Shown piece by piece: positions 16,730-25,758 of a stretch of DNA of 64,000 nt (position 1 is its first letter; each line of letters begins with the position of its first letter). The stretch is from an uncultured Porphyromonadaceae bacterium (GTDB lineage Bacteria; Bacteroidota; Bacteroidia; Bacteroidales; Muribaculaceae): NCBI GenBank assembly GCA_900544305.1, contig UQUV01000002.1, forward strand, positions 62,001 to 126,000, read 5' to 3'. Under the pieces are notes generated by a model. It was given only the letters and a program-made list of their open reading frames with translations, was not told the DNA's origin and ran no database searches. The position numbers and the translations under genes are program-made.

Positions 16730-17308
16730 TTATTGCGCCGAAGCGGCCCCTGCCCTTTCCTCTTCGACAGGGAATATGCCCGAAGGCTTGTTGATTTGAT
16801 AAATTGTCATTCTTTCATTCGACTCGAAACCGTAGCCTTCAATGATACGGTCGTCCTTCTCGATGTGGATAAATGAATCGGAATAGACCTTGTGGTCCCT
16901 CTGCGACCAGAAAATCTGCTCCGTAAGGAACAGTTCCTTTTTCACGTTTCGGATTTCCACACTTCCGTCCAAGCGCCAAAGCTGCTTGTCCTTAAAGTAG
17001 GTGGCTGAATCCGAACGGATATAGGCCTCCACATTGAAAAGCGTGTCAAATTTTTCGATATACAGTTCGTAAGGGAACTTCCAGTACGGGTCTTTCACCT
17101 CGTCGTAGACAAGCCATAGCTTGGAAGTGATGCGATAGCGTGTCATACCGGAGTCGCTGATCAGCGTCTTTACGTCGCGGGTCATCATCGTCGGCATCAC
17201 CTTAGCGTCGACACCCGTTGCAACTGCGGTTTTTGCATCCTTTTTGCACGCCGGCAGCACCAGCGTCAGCAAAAGGAGCAGCAATAGTATGTTTCCGGCT
17301 TTTCTCAT
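16730..17308 (-). CDS. lptC: LPS export ABC transporter periplasmic protein LptC
   Basis: 192 residues: lipoprotein signal with lipobox LVLPAC (Cys21) and an LptC/DUF1239 beta-jellyroll (DSGMTRYRITSKLWLVYDE, FDTLFNVEAYIRSDSATYFKDKQLWRLDGSVEIRN, IFWSQRDHKVYSDSFIHIE). In Bacteroidetes LptC is often a lipoprotein rather than a TM-anchored protein. It carries lipopolysaccharide across the periplasm with LptB2FG and LptA. Lies between the barrel protein gene (25 bp) and the CorC-like gene (27 bp). LptE is also in this window (23784-24293). Confidence 0.88.
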   Translation of the reverse strand: MRKAGNILLLLLLLTLVLPACKKDAKTAVATGVDAKVMPTMMTRDVKTLISDSGMTRYRITSKLWLVYDEVKDPYWKFPYELYIEKFDTLFNVEAYIRSDSATYFKDKQLWRLDGSVEIRNVKKELFLTEQIFWSQRDHKVYSDSFIHIEKDDRIIEGYGFESNERMTIYQINKPSGIFPVEEERAGAASAQ

Positions 17309-17333
17309 CCGTCAGCCTGTCGCTATGATTTGA

Positions 17334-18614
17334 CTATCGAATCTTGTTCTGCCAGAACGCAAACTCGTTGAAATTCACGCCCAATGTGATGTTGAAATAG
17401 TTTTCTGTGATAAGGGCTGTCGGAGTTGTTGTTCTATGCTTGTATTCAAAACCAAGGTTAATGACGGTCTTTGTACCCAAGGTCGGGAAACCGAAACCGC
17501 AAGCCAGGCCGTATTCACGCACATTGTTGGAACGCACCGTGATATAGTCGTTCGTATAATTTCCACCCAAGCGGTAGGACATGCGTTGGAAATAGTTGCC
17601 ACGGGGATTAGGCGTGTACTGCATACCGAGAGCCACTTTCCAGCGGTCGTCGAATTTTGTCGGTTCAAACACGTAGGAACCGTCCTCCGACTTCACACCT
17701 TCAAAACTGGCCTTCGACCATTCCTGCCAAGAGAAATCGCCCATCACCGTGAAGCGGTCGTTATAGGTGTAGGCAAGACCCACGCCATAGGCATTAGGCT
17801 TGCTGTAGCCGCCCTTAAGGCTTGTATAGCCGATTGTATCGGGTTTGGAATCGGCATTAATGTCGTAATAAGTACCCCAGGTATGTCCGTGGAAATCCTT
17901 TTTGGGAGAATAAGTGGCACCGAGTGTCACTTTGTGCAACTGGCGGAACTCCATCGTATATTGTGCACCGATAAGCACATTCCAGTCGCGCACTTCCATC
18001 ACCTGTTCGTAAAGCGCACTTGTCGTAGCATCCGAACTTGTCAGATAAGAGCTGTTGGTCACATTACCGAACTGATAGGCAACGTTTGCACCCACAGAAA
18101 AGCCCTTGAACGGACGGATACTCAAACCGACATACAATTCGTTGATACCGCCGGCACCCAAGAAGCTGGAAGAACTGTTCACATTGCCTTCCGAATCCTT
18201 TACCTCGCCACCGAACGAATAACCGACAGATGAATACGGCACCAAACCGATGCTACCGCCCATAATCTTGCCGATAGGGAACTGCAGCGTAAGGTTGTCG
18301 AGACCGCCGCCAAACGATTTTCCAGTCTGGCCGTTTTCCGTCGACCAAAGACGAGTAAGGTCAAGGCCTATGTCCCAAAGAAGGGTCAGGGAGTCGATAG
18401 CTGCATACGAAGCAGGGTTCATCACGTTAATCTGACGGCCGCCCTGCATGGCGATACCCACACCGCCCATGTTGCGCTGCATACTTGTAGCATAGTCACC
18501 CAGTTTGCCATATCCGAATTTTGAATAAGGCGACTGTTCTTTTTGTGCCGATACGACACCCGTAGAAACCAGAATCAAGGCCAGTGCCAAGACAATTTTG
18601 CTATATACTTTCAT
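17334..18614 (-). CDS. Outer-membrane beta-barrel protein (FadL/OmpP1-like)
   Basis: 426 residues with signal peptide (1-23, ending VSAQ), then alternating beta strands through to an aromatic-rich end. The start QKEQSPYSKFGYGKLGD and the MNPASYAAIDSL segment are typical of a conserved Bacteroidetes outer-membrane protein encoded after coaX, related to the OmpP1/FadL/TodX fold. Transport substrate unknown. Its start overlaps the end of coaX by 14 bp, so it is in the coaX operon. Confidence 0.75.
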   Translation of the reverse strand: MKVYSKIVLALALILVSTGVVSAQKEQSPYSKFGYGKLGDYATSMQRNMGGVGIAMQGGRQINVMNPASYAAIDSLTLLWDIGLDLTRLWSTENGQTGKSFGGGLDNLTLQFPIGKIMGGSIGLVPYSSVGYSFGGEVKDSEGNVNSSSSFLGAGGINELYVGLSIRPFKGFSVGANVAYQFGNVTNSSYLTSSDATTSALYEQVMEVRDWNVLIGAQYTMEFRQLHKVTLGATYSPKKDFHGHTWGTYYDINADSKPDTIGYTSLKGGYSKPNAYGVGLAYTYNDRFTVMGDFSWQEWSKASFEGVKSEDGSYVFEPTKFDDRWKVALGMQYTPNPRGNYFQRMSYRLGGNYTNDYITVRSNNVREYGLACGFGFPTLGTKTVINLGFEYKHRTTTPTALITENYFNITLGVNFNEFAFWQNKIR

Positions 18615-19338
18615 TATGTTCCAATATTCTGTTTAATCCAATTGTTACCAAATTTTCATTCACCTCCATTTCTTCGAGGTTCAACCGCTTTGCTATGATA
18701 TTGCAATCGCCGCCGGTCAGCACCACCAGCAACCGCGGATAGTCGGCCTTCAGCTCGGCATACATTTGCTTAACATGAGCCACCACGCCCATCACTACTC
18801 CGGACCGGATAGCCGTTGCCGTGTCGTAGCCCACCAATGGGATATCGCCTTCCGCGTCCAGCAATGGCAACCGTGCACAATGCTCCGACAACGAAGCGAA
18901 ACGGGTTGCAATACCCGGGGCTATGTTTCCGCCGCGGAAACAACCGTCGGCAGTCACTAAATCCAGCGTTATGGCTGTACCGGAATCCACCACCAGCAAA
19001 TCCCTGCCGGGATAGGCGGCCAATGCCCCCACTGCCACCGCCATCCGGTCGGCACCCAGCGTATGGGGCGTTGCATAATCGATGGACAAAGGCATCGGAA
19101 GACTTGAATTCAGCACCAGACACCGGTCGAATACACTTTCCAGCAATGCTATTTCTTCAGTGTCGTTTCCGGCCACCGACGAATAGATGACTCCGCCAAT
19201 GTCGAACCGCTTTCCGTAGGCCGATACGACGTCAGCCGTCAGCCGTTCAAATCGCTCGGTCAGCACCACCTTGCCGCTCTCCAGCACCGAGAGCTTCACC
19301 GATGTGTTTCCTCGGTCTATAGCTAAATTGTATTCCAT
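18601..19338 (-). CDS. coaX: Type III pantothenate kinase
   Basis: 245 residues. Phosphate-binding loop AIDRGNTSVKL at the start, GADRMAVAVGA (about 100), LVVDSGTAITLDLV (about 120) and GGNIAPGIATR (about 140) are the CoaX signatures. It phosphorylates pantothenate, the first step of coenzyme A synthesis, in the cytoplasm. First gene of a run with the barrel protein, lptC and the CorC homologue, an order common in Bacteroidales. Confidence 0.95.
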   Translation of the reverse strand: MEYNLAIDRGNTSVKLSVLESGKVVLTERFERLTADVVSAYGKRFDIGGVIYSSVAGNDTEEIALLESVFDRCLVLNSSLPMPLSIDYATPHTLGADRMAVAVGALAAYPGRDLLVVDSGTAITLDLVTADGCFRGGNIAPGIATRFASLSEHCARLPLLDAEGDIPLVGYDTATAIRSGVVMGVVAHVKQMYAELKADYPRLLVVLTGGDCNIIAKRLNLEEMEVNENLVTIGLNRILEHNESI

Positions 19339-19346
19339 TTATTTGG

Positions 19347-19354
19347 CAAAAATA
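19347..19354 (-). promoter_or_regulatory. -7 box before coaX
   Basis: TATTTTTG on the minus strand, an exact TAnnTTTG, 9 bp upstream of the coaX ATG, so the transcript would be nearly leaderless. No clear -33 TTTG at the usual distance. Confidence 0.4.
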
Positions 19355-19444
19355 CTAAATACTCACCAATTTGCTCACGTTTTCCGCTACGTTTTGCATA
19401 TTAGCTTATTATTTAAGCTTTTTTATCGACAAGTCGACGGGTTT

Positions 19445-19849
19445 TTACTTCTTTTTTGCCGGCTTGTTTTCCGATTTTCCGGCAGCCAGGTCCTTCTTCA
19501 TCTGATAGGGAATCATAAACGAAGTATAGATTTGGAGCACAGCGCCTGCCATCAGGAATGCCAACCAGTCGGAACGGTAAGGATAGGCAATCAGGAAATA
19601 GGCCGAAACCAGATAGCACAGCGCCGACCAGAACTCAATGTTCATCAGTCTGCGCACACGCAGTCCGAGACTTTTGTCCTTGCGGTGGAGCATACGCTGC
19701 AGAATACGGACCACTACAGCCAGAAATGCGCCGAAAGTATAGACATATTGAAAATAAATTTCATTGATATGCAGCAACGGCAGGAATGCCGTCACAAACA
19801 TCAGCAGCATGGCCAATGCCAGAAGAAGATTCAGTTTTTTATCGTTCAT
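19445..19849 (-). CDS. Small integral membrane protein, unknown function
   Basis: 134 residues with about four hydrophobic helices (about 6-25, 33-50, 72-90, 96-114) and a Lys-rich C-terminus (GKSENKPAKKK). No family is recognised with confidence. It lies 20 bp after the FtsB/DivIC-like gene and likely shares its transcript with trmD. An inner-membrane location is clear, function is not. Confidence 0.75.
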   Translation of the reverse strand: MNDKKLNLLLALAMLLMFVTAFLPLLHINEIYFQYVYTFGAFLAVVVRILQRMLHRKDKSLGLRVRRLMNIEFWSALCYLVSAYFLIAYPYRSDWLAFLMAGAVLQIYTSFMIPYQMKKDLAAGKSENKPAKKK

Positions 19850-19869
19850 AACGTATCATTAATTGTGCG

Positions 19870-20169
19870 CTATCTTTCCTTGACAATATACACATCCTCA
19901 TGCGGACGCTTCATGTGATACTCCTCGCGGACAATCTTTTCCAACGCTTCGGGGTCGGTGTTGAGCGACTCCACACGCTGGCGGATTACGAGGAACGAAT
20001 CTTCCGACTGCTTGATTTCCGCCTTCAGTTCGCGGATTTCGCGGTCGTACTTGAGCACCATCATGTAGTTATAGTCATGGAAAAATAACAAATAAACGGC
20101 AAAACCAACGAATGCTACAATATACAGGTTGATTTTGTTCATCCTTTTCAGTGTTTCTTTCAATTTCAT
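19870..20169 (-). CDS. Septum formation initiator (FtsB/DivIC family)
   Basis: 99 residues: one TM helix (about 13-31), then a coiled coil (about 38-70, LKYDREIRELKAEIKQSEDSFLVIRQRVESL) and the family C-terminal motif NTDPEALEKIVREEYHMKRPHEDVYIV. These bitopic proteins sit at the division site with FtsL and FtsQ/DivIB. The length and order of parts are usual for Bacteroidetes. Lies 32 bp after trmD. Confidence 0.9.
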   Translation of the reverse strand: MKLKETLKRMNKINLYIVAFVGFAVYLLFFHDYNYMMVLKYDREIRELKAEIKQSEDSFLVIRQRVESLNTDPEALEKIVREEYHMKRPHEDVYIVKER

Positions 20170-20201
20170 ACGCTTATTCCATTTTAGTCCAAATTTTTCC
20201 G

Positions 20202-20885
20202 TTATTCGTCCAGCAGTCCGGGACGCAGCAGCCGCGTGCGTTCCACTGCCTGTTCATGCTTCCATGCATCAATCTTTGCCTGATGTCCCGACAGCAGAAT
20301 ATCGGGCACTTTCCAGCCCTTGTAGTCGGCCGGACGGGTATAGATAGGCGGAGCCAGCAGGTCGTCCTGGAAAGAGTCGCTCAACGCCGACTGTTCGTCG
20401 CCGATAGCCCCGGGAATCAGCCGCACCACCGCGTCAGTCAGGATAATGGCAGGCAGTTCGCCGCCCGTCAGCACATAGTCGCCGATCGTGATTTCCTTCG
20501 TCACCAGATGTTCACGGATACGGTAGTCAATGCCCTTGTAATGTCCGCAAAGAATAATGAGGTTCTCCGACAGCGAAAGCGTGTTGGCCATACGCTGGGT
20601 GAGCTGTTCGCCGTCAGGTGTCATGAAAATGACATCATCATAGTCGCGCTGCGACTTCAGATGGCTGATACAGCGGTCAATCGGCTCTATCATCATCACC
20701 ATTCCCGCTTCGCCTCCAAACGGATAGTCGTCCACCTTGCGGTGCTTGTCGAGGGTATAGTCGCGAAGATTGTGAACCACAATTTCGGCAAGCCCCTTGT
20801 TCTGGGCACGCTTGAGAATCGAGCAGTTGAGCGGAGACTCGAACATTTCGGGAAGCACTGTTATGATATCTATGCGCATGGTCAA
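20202..20885 (-). CDS. trmD: tRNA (guanine(37)-N1)-methyltransferase
   Basis: 227 residues with SPOUT-fold signatures of TrmD: RIDIITVLPEMF at the start, GGEAGMVMMIEPI (about 60), LCGHYKGIDYRI (about 113) and IGDYVLTGGELPA (about 132), forming the knotted SAM site. It methylates G37 of tRNAs reading CNN codons and prevents +1 frameshifts. The start could be the ATG at 20885 or the in-frame ATG at 20879 (MRID), which fits the family better. First gene of a run with the FtsB-like and membrane protein genes. Confidence 0.96.
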   Translation of the reverse strand: MTMRIDIITVLPEMFESPLNCSILKRAQNKGLAEIVVHNLRDYTLDKHRKVDDYPFGGEAGMVMMIEPIDRCISHLKSQRDYDDVIFMTPDGEQLTQRMANTLSLSENLIILCGHYKGIDYRIREHLVTKEITIGDYVLTGGELPAIILTDAVVRLIPGAIGDEQSALSDSFQDDLLAPPIYTRPADYKGWKVPDILLSGHQAKIDAWKHEQAVERTRLLRPGLLDE

Positions 20886-20902
20886 TTCATTTCAATTTAT
20901 TG

Positions 20903-20910
20903 CAAAATTA
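20903..20910 (-). promoter_or_regulatory. -7 box of the trmD operon
   Basis: TAATTTTG on the minus strand (exact TAnnTTTG), 18 bp before the ATG at 20885; a T-run stands about 19 nt further upstream in place of TTTG. Confidence 0.5.
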
Positions 20911-21017
20911 GAAAAAACTTTTGGTCCGAAAAAACTGACGTGCACCTCAGTTTGATTTTTTAACCCAAATCAGCCATTAAGCTTTAGGCCGAAGCCTACC
21001 GGCGGACCACAAGCAGC

Positions 21018-21062
21018 AAAAAGGGGCTTCTGCCGTCACTCGTTCCGGCAAAAGCCCCTTTT
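21018..21062. terminator. Terminator after the Fe-alcohol dehydrogenase gene
   Basis: AAAAGGGGCTT ... AAGCCCCTTTT with an inner GCCG/CGGC pair, a long stem with A-runs on one side and T-runs on the other, so it can work in both directions. It lies 39 bp past the stop at 21101. Confidence 0.9.
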
Positions 21063-21100
21063 CAGGATTGGCAGCCTCCCTTCCAGCCGCCGATAATTAT

Positions 21101-22279
21101 CTATTTATACGACTCTGCATAGATTTTGATGATTTCCTGGTTGGTCAGTTGTCTGGAATCATAAACAAACAAGCCTCCCATTGTGTTCACCGCATTGTCG
21201 GCAAAGCGCGGGAAATCCTCCGGAGTAATGCCGTAATCGCTCAACTTAATGTCGTCGACACCGCATTCCTTCTGCAAAAATCCCAATGCATCCACGAAAT
21301 CCGACGGACGCGCGCTCTTCTTTTCCGTCATCACCTCATACATCTTCATGTAGCGCTTCATACGGTCGTTCTTGAACGTCGTAAAATAAGCCTTTGAAAT
21401 AGCGATAAGACCGGCTCCGTGAGGCAATTCAGGATAGTAGGCACTCATGGCGTGCTCCATTGAATGTTCCGAAGTGCAGGATGACGTGCTTTCCACCATA
21501 CCTGCCAATGTTGACGCCCAAGCCACTTTGGCACGAGCCTTCAAGTTGCGGCCGTCCTTCACGGCAATCGGAAGATATTTGTAAAGCAAGCGCAATGCTT
21601 CCAGCGCATACAGGTCGCTGATTGGCGAAGCAATGGATGCAATGTAGCCTTCGGCAGCGTGGAAGAATGCATCAAATCCTTGATAAGCAGTAAACTTTGG
21701 AGGAACCGACAACATCATTTCCGGGTCAACGACCGACAATGCCGGGAATGTAGCCGGACAACCGAAACCGATTTTTTCCTTCGTTTCCTCGTTGGTGATG
21801 ACAGCCCACGGGTCCATTTCCGTACCCGTACCAGCCGTTGTCGGAATGGCAACAACGGGCAAAGCTTCCTTCACGGCCTTTCCCTTACCGGTACCGCCAC
21901 TGATGTAATCCCAGAAATCACCTTCATTGACAGCCATCACGGCAATGCACTTGGCAGAATCAATCGTACTGCCGCCGCCCAAGCCGACAACGAAATCGCA
22001 GCCCTTTTCCTTGCAGAGGGCCGCACCTTCCATCACATGGCTTTTCACCGGATTGGCGAGAATCTTGTCGTAGATCACGGTCTGCACCTCATTCTTGTGG
22101 AGCATTTCCAACACGCGGTCAAGATAGCCGTACTTGCGCATCGACGTACCCGCCGAAATCACTACAAGTGCTTTTTTACCGGGGAGCGGAGTTTCAGCCA
22201 GTTTTGCCACTTCCCCTGTTCCGAAAATCAATTTTGTCGGAATATATGCAGAAAAAATCATTTCACTCATAAGCATCAA
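21101..22279 (-). CDS. Iron-containing alcohol dehydrogenase
   Basis: 392 residues. NAD(P)-binding GLGGGSTIDSAK (about 97) and the metal-site motifs GFDAFFHAAEGYI and HSMEHAMSAYYPELPHGAG place it in the Fe-ADH family (butanol dehydrogenase/lactaldehyde reductase group). It reduces an aldehyde to an alcohol or the reverse; substrate cannot be read from sequence. The first ATGs (22279, 22276, 22270) are close together; MSEMIFSAYIPTKL from 22267-22270 fits the family best. Monocistronic. Confidence 0.92.
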   Translation of the reverse strand: MMLMSEMIFSAYIPTKLIFGTGEVAKLAETPLPGKKALVVISAGTSMRKYGYLDRVLEMLHKNEVQTVIYDKILANPVKSHVMEGAALCKEKGCDFVVGLGGGSTIDSAKCIAVMAVNEGDFWDYISGGTGKGKAVKEALPVVAIPTTAGTGTEMDPWAVITNEETKEKIGFGCPATFPALSVVDPEMMLSVPPKFTAYQGFDAFFHAAEGYIASIASPISDLYALEALRLLYKYLPIAVKDGRNLKARAKVAWASTLAGMVESTSSCTSEHSMEHAMSAYYPELPHGAGLIAISKAYFTTFKNDRMKRYMKMYEVMTEKKSARPSDFVDALGFLQKECGVDDIKLSDYGITPEDFPRFADNAVNTMGGLFVYDSRQLTNQEIIKIYAESYK

Positions 22280-22530
22280 ATTTTACAGGTTAATATTGAG
22301 ATTTAGTTGTATTTCAAAATAGGAACAAGTGAACGTAGCGTCAGACGAAAACACTGTTTTCAACGTTGGCTATATCAACCTCATTCTATTTTATCCAAAA
22401 ATACGAATAAGAACTGAAAAATGCAAACTTCCGACGCTTATTTTGTGAAAATTTGAAAAGTTTAAAGACTTTAAAATTACAAAATGCCACAAAAACAAGA
22501 TAATCGCAAATACATCAGACAGATACAAAA
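22280..22530. other. AT-rich intergenic region between secG and the Fe-alcohol dehydrogenase
   Basis: About 250 bp without a plausible gene. It should carry the Fe-ADH promoter on the minus strand; the closest box is CTATTTTG near 22316-22323, one base short of consensus spacing. No riboswitch or repeat is visible. Confidence 0.4.
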
Positions 22531-22569
22531 AGCCGCAGGCAAACAGCGGTTGCGCCATTTGCTGCGGCT
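22531..22569 (-). terminator. Rho-independent terminator of the secG operon
   Basis: AGCCGCAGGCAAA / TTTGCTGCGGCT hairpin; on the minus strand it is followed by TTTTTGTATC. It lies 25 bp past the secG stop. Confidence 0.88.
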
Positions 22570-22593
22570 ATGCTTTTTCCAACAGAAATCAAA

Positions 22594-22962
22594 TTATTTC
22601 TGAGCGGCCGGAGCCTGAGCAGGAGCCTGCTGTGCCGGTGCCTGTTGAGCTGCCGGTTGTTGTGCAGCCGGTGCTTCAGTCTGGAACGGAGCAGCCTGTT
22701 GTTCTTGCGGAGTAGCTTCTACGCGAGAGCCCGTTACCATTGACGGAGCGAAGAATGAAGACAAGATGCTCAACACACAGATAACGATTGCCAACACCCA
22801 AGTTGCCTTTTCTACGAAGTTAGTAGTTTTGCGCACACCCATGATTTGGTTGGAGCTCGCAAAGTTGGATGCAAGACCGCCGCCTTTTGATTTCTGAATC
22901 AATACGATGCCAATCATCAAGATTGAAGCAATCAATATCAAAATGATTATTCCTGTGAACAT
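22594..22962 (-). CDS. secG: Preprotein translocase subunit SecG
   Basis: 122 residues: two TM helices (about 2-20 and 54-74) joined by the SecG loop QKSKGGGLASNFASSNQIMGVRKTTNFVEKATW. A low-complexity Ala/Gln/Pro tail (about 85-122) is usual in Bacteroidetes SecG and longer than in E. coli. It stimulates SecYE translocation in the inner membrane. Last gene of the sigma-54 activator/lptE/TPR/secG operon, 2 bp after the preceding gene. Confidence 0.93.
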   Translation of the reverse strand: MFTGIIILILIASILMIGIVLIQKSKGGGLASNFASSNQIMGVRKTTNFVEKATWVLAIVICVLSILSSFFAPSMVTGSRVEATPQEQQAAPFQTEAPAAQQPAAQQAPAQQAPAQAPAAQK

Positions 22963-22964
22963 TT

Positions 22965-23765
22965 TTATTTATTGTTTTTTTGTTTATAATTTTCGTTGAC
23001 TATCAGTTTCTTCAGGAAACGTATTTGGTCTGCAAAGTAAATACTTTTTTCCGGAAAATTCAAACTTAACGACTGAATTATTTCCAATGCCTTTTCATAA
23101 CGGCGCTGTTTGATATAAATTTTCGCCAAACTTTCCGACAAAAGCGAGTCACCGGCCTGTTCTGCAGCAGCTACAGGCTCCGGAGCGGCGACTACTTCCG
23201 CCGGAACTTCCTCGGCAGCCTCTTCGCCGGTCGGGAAACGTCCGCTCTGCTTTTTGCTGAGAGCGATGAAGCGGTTAATGCGCTGTTCGTTTTCGCTCAA
23301 GTTTTCGCCGTCGGTGTCAGGCATGCTGCTCTCTTCCTCCTTCGCCAGCAATTGGGCATAGTCGGGCACAGGATTGAATATCCGCTGCTCGAGCGCCTTG
23401 ATTTCAGCCTCATCATCGCTGCCGAAAGCATCCAGAAAACGGTCGATGGTGTCGATAGTCGATGTGGTTGTACCCACATTCTCCTCCTGAGGATAAAAGT
23501 CCCTGAATTTTTCCGCATCGTCGCCCACCATGTCGTACAAGTCGGTACGGTCGGCCACGAAAGCCGTCAGACGGGCAATGCGTTTCCGCCGCTCGTCGGC
23601 AGAAAGCGAAGCGTCGCGCTGCAACTGAAGCACTGCAACCGGCAGAAAATAAGGATACTGCTCCAGCAGCTCGTCGGCCAACACCGACGAAAATTCAGAA
23701 CCGTCGGCAGCCATTGCCGCATCGAAAGCGCGGGCTCTTTCCGATTTTTCACTCATATCCGTCAT
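22965..23765 (-). CDS. Conserved Bacteroidetes protein with C-terminal TPR-like motif
   Basis: 266 residues, acidic, no signal peptide. The middle is low-complexity (EVPAEVVAAPEPVAAAEQAG, about 185-205); the last 60 residues (SLAKIYIKQRRYEKALEIIQSLSLNFPEKSIYFADQIRFL) form one TPR-like helical hairpin. Cytoplasmic, probably a protein-interaction module. It is regularly found between lptE and secG in Bacteroidales, which suggests an envelope-biogenesis role, but none is shown here. The start could be the internal MSEKSER, three codons in. Confidence 0.8.
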   Translation of the reverse strand: MTDMSEKSERARAFDAAMAADGSEFSSVLADELLEQYPYFLPVAVLQLQRDASLSADERRKRIARLTAFVADRTDLYDMVGDDAEKFRDFYPQEENVGTTTSTIDTIDRFLDAFGSDDEAEIKALEQRIFNPVPDYAQLLAKEEESSMPDTDGENLSENEQRINRFIALSKKQSGRFPTGEEAAEEVPAEVVAAPEPVAAAEQAGDSLLSESLAKIYIKQRRYEKALEIIQSLSLNFPEKSIYFADQIRFLKKLIVNENYKQKNNK

Positions 23766-23783
23766 CGTCGTCAGTTTCCTCCT

Positions 23784-24293
23784 TTACCAGTTACCAGCCG
23801 TAGCATTAAATATCAGCATCACGATTTCTTCCGAAATCTCATCACAAAGACTGTCCTGCACATCAGTAAGCATCAGCGTAGAGTCGAAGTCACGGAAGGC
23901 CGAGAACGACTGGTCGATGCTGTTCGACGGGTTGCGGTTGTCGGTATATTTTACACGCACAGTGATTGTCAGACGCGTTTTTGAAGCCAACGCGTCTTCC
24001 GTAACAGCCTGAGGTGTAAGGGTAAATCCTGTAATCTCGCCCTCGAGAATCAGGTCGGCGTTCGAGCTTTCCGTTATCTGCAGGCGGGTCTGCTTCGTGA
24101 AGGAGTCCATCAGCTTGTTTTCAAACATCGGCTGCAAAGGAGCATAGACCATGGCCGCACGAATCGGGAAACTCATGATATTGATGGTCTTGTAGACATT
24201 GTAGTCCAATGCCGCGCCGTTGAACTTATAGCTGATTGTGCATGCCTGAAGCGTCACCATCAGCATAACGATTGATAATATCTTTTTCCACAT
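23784..24293 (-). CDS. lptE: LptE family lipoprotein (LPS assembly)
   Basis: 169 residues with lipobox LQAC (Cys18) followed by TISYKFNGAALDYNVYKTINIMSFPIRA, the Bacteroidetes LptE signature, and an alternating beta/alpha pattern. It would sit as a plug within LptD in the outer membrane and help place lipopolysaccharide on the surface. The ATG is 4 bp after the stop of the sigma-54 activator, so the two are co-transcribed. Confidence 0.88.
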   Translation of the reverse strand: MWKKILSIVMLMVTLQACTISYKFNGAALDYNVYKTINIMSFPIRAAMVYAPLQPMFENKLMDSFTKQTRLQITESSNADLILEGEITGFTLTPQAVTEDALASKTRLTITVRVKYTDNRNPSNSIDQSFSAFRDFDSTLMLTDVQDSLCDEISEEIVMLIFNATAGNW

Positions 24294-24297
24294 AGTG

Positions 24298-25527
24298 TCA
24301 ATCCTTGTTTTCGAGTCCGTATTCCTTTATTTTCCGATAGAGCGTACGTTCGGAAATCTGCAGTTCTTCCGCCGTTTTCTTGCGGTTGCCCACGTTGCGC
24401 TCCAGCGAACGGCGTATGGTTTCCCGCTCCGTATCCTCAAGGGTCATAGCCGTAGCCGGTTCGGGGTCGGTATTTTCCACCACAGCCACTGCAGTGTTCG
24501 GCTCATGATGACGCGGCAAGAGCGGCTGCTGTCCGCCGTCGCGTTTCCAACCCTGCAACGGATTTGCCACAGTTTCCGCCGGCTTGACGCCCGAGAGCGA
24601 GGCGACGGTCTCCTTCAAATCGTTGATATCCTTTCGCATCTCGAAAAGAATCTTGAACAAGCCTTCGCGTTCCTGGTCATAGGAATACATCTGCGGTCCT
24701 GATGCAACAGCAGGCGAATATTCACTGCCGGCATCCGGGAAATAAGAAGCCACTTCCTCAGCCGACACTTTTTTTCCGGCGTCGAACAGGGAAATCTGCT
24801 CTATCACGTTTTTCAACTGGCGTACGTTACCCGGCCAGCGATAGGTAAGAATTGCCTTTTTTGCATCATCGTCGAACTCCACCAACGGCATACGGTACTT
24901 TTCGGCAAAATCACTGCTGAATTTCCGCGTCAGCAACAGGATATCATTACCACGGTCACGCAATGGCGGAACGGCAATACGTACCGTCGACAGACGGTAA
25001 TACAAATCCTCACGAAAACGGCCTTCGGCTATGGCTTTCTGCATATTGACATTCGTAGCCGCTACGACACGGATATTGGTTTTCTGCACCGTCGACGAAC
25101 CGACTTTGATAAACTCTCCGTTTTCGAGCACGCGCAGCAAACGGGCTTGAGTGGTCAACGGAAGTTCCGCTACCTCATCAAGGAAAATCGTACCGCCGTC
25201 AGCTTCCTCAAAATATCCCTTACGGGCACCGGCAGCACCCGTATAGGCACCCTTTTCGTGACCGAACAGCTCGGAATCAATGGTTCCTTCCGGAATAGCT
25301 CCACAGTTGACAGCTATATAGTTCTTGTGCTTTCGCGGACTGAAAGCGTGGATTACCTTTGGAAAAAACTCCTTTCCCGCACCACTTTCTCCGTTAATGA
25401 GCACAGAAAAATCAGTAGGCGCAACCTGCAAGGCACGCCCTATCGCCGCCAGCAATGCAGGTGAATTGCCCACAATGCCGAACCTCAATTTCGCTTGCTG
25501 TACTTCAGGTGATATATCTATTGGCAT
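24298..25527 (-). CDS. Sigma-54-dependent transcriptional activator without N-terminal sensor domain
   Basis: 409 residues from the ATG at 25527. AAA+ domain: Walker A GESGAGKE (46-53), sigma-54-contacting loop GAYTGA (93-98), Walker B GGTIFLDEVAEL (111-122), then a C-terminal Fis-type helix-turn-helix (about 365-409, ETIRRSLERNVGNRKKTAEELQISERTLYRKIKEYGL). There is no receiver or GAF domain, so activity is controlled by another protein or by abundance. The frame is open upstream to 25704, but that extension is cysteine-rich and unlike the family, and a promoter lies inside it. Heads the lptE-secG operon. Confidence 0.92.
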   Translation of the reverse strand: MPIDISPEVQQAKLRFGIVGNSPALLAAIGRALQVAPTDFSVLINGESGAGKEFFPKVIHAFSPRKHKNYIAVNCGAIPEGTIDSELFGHEKGAYTGAAGARKGYFEEADGGTIFLDEVAELPLTTQARLLRVLENGEFIKVGSSTVQKTNIRVVAATNVNMQKAIAEGRFREDLYYRLSTVRIAVPPLRDRGNDILLLTRKFSSDFAEKYRMPLVEFDDDAKKAILTYRWPGNVRQLKNVIEQISLFDAGKKVSAEEVASYFPDAGSEYSPAVASGPQMYSYDQEREGLFKILFEMRKDINDLKETVASLSGVKPAETVANPLQGWKRDGGQQPLLPRHHEPNTAVAVVENTDPEPATAMTLEDTERETIRRSLERNVGNRKKTAEELQISERTLYRKIKEYGLENKD

Positions 25528-25597
25528 AATGCTTCTTTTCTCGTTATTAACCAAACAATCAGTGACAGCCAGGAGCAAAACCACAAGCTGCCAACTA

Positions 25598-25627
25598 CAA
25601 AGGTACAGATTTTTCCACACATTCAAC
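25598..25627 (-). promoter_or_regulatory. Promoter of the sigma-54 activator/lptE/secG operon
   Basis: TACCTTTG (25598-25605, exact TAnnTTTG) with GTTG 18 nt upstream (25624-25627) on the minus strand. It implies a leader of about 65 nt and supports the start at 25527. Confidence 0.65.
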
Positions 25628-25706
25628 ATTTCTCCCACCGACAGAAACATTATTTCACATTTACAACGGGACAAATTCCCTACTGCCGATGTATATGCAA
25701 ACAAAA

Positions 25707-25732
25707 AGAGAGCGGCCCGTGGGTCGCTCTCT
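25707..25732 (-). terminator. Terminator after the T9SS-secreted protein gene
   Basis: AGAGAGCGGCCC / GGGTCGCTCTCT, 12-bp stem with one wobble and a 2-nt spacer in the loop, followed on the minus strand by TTTTTGT. Confidence 0.85.
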
Positions 25733-25758
25733 TCACTTATTTCAGAATTATCTTACTA

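Noticed and set aside
25528..25704. 59-residue N-terminal extension of the sigma-54 activator
   Set aside because: It includes the likely promoter, is cysteine-rich and does not resemble a sensor domain.
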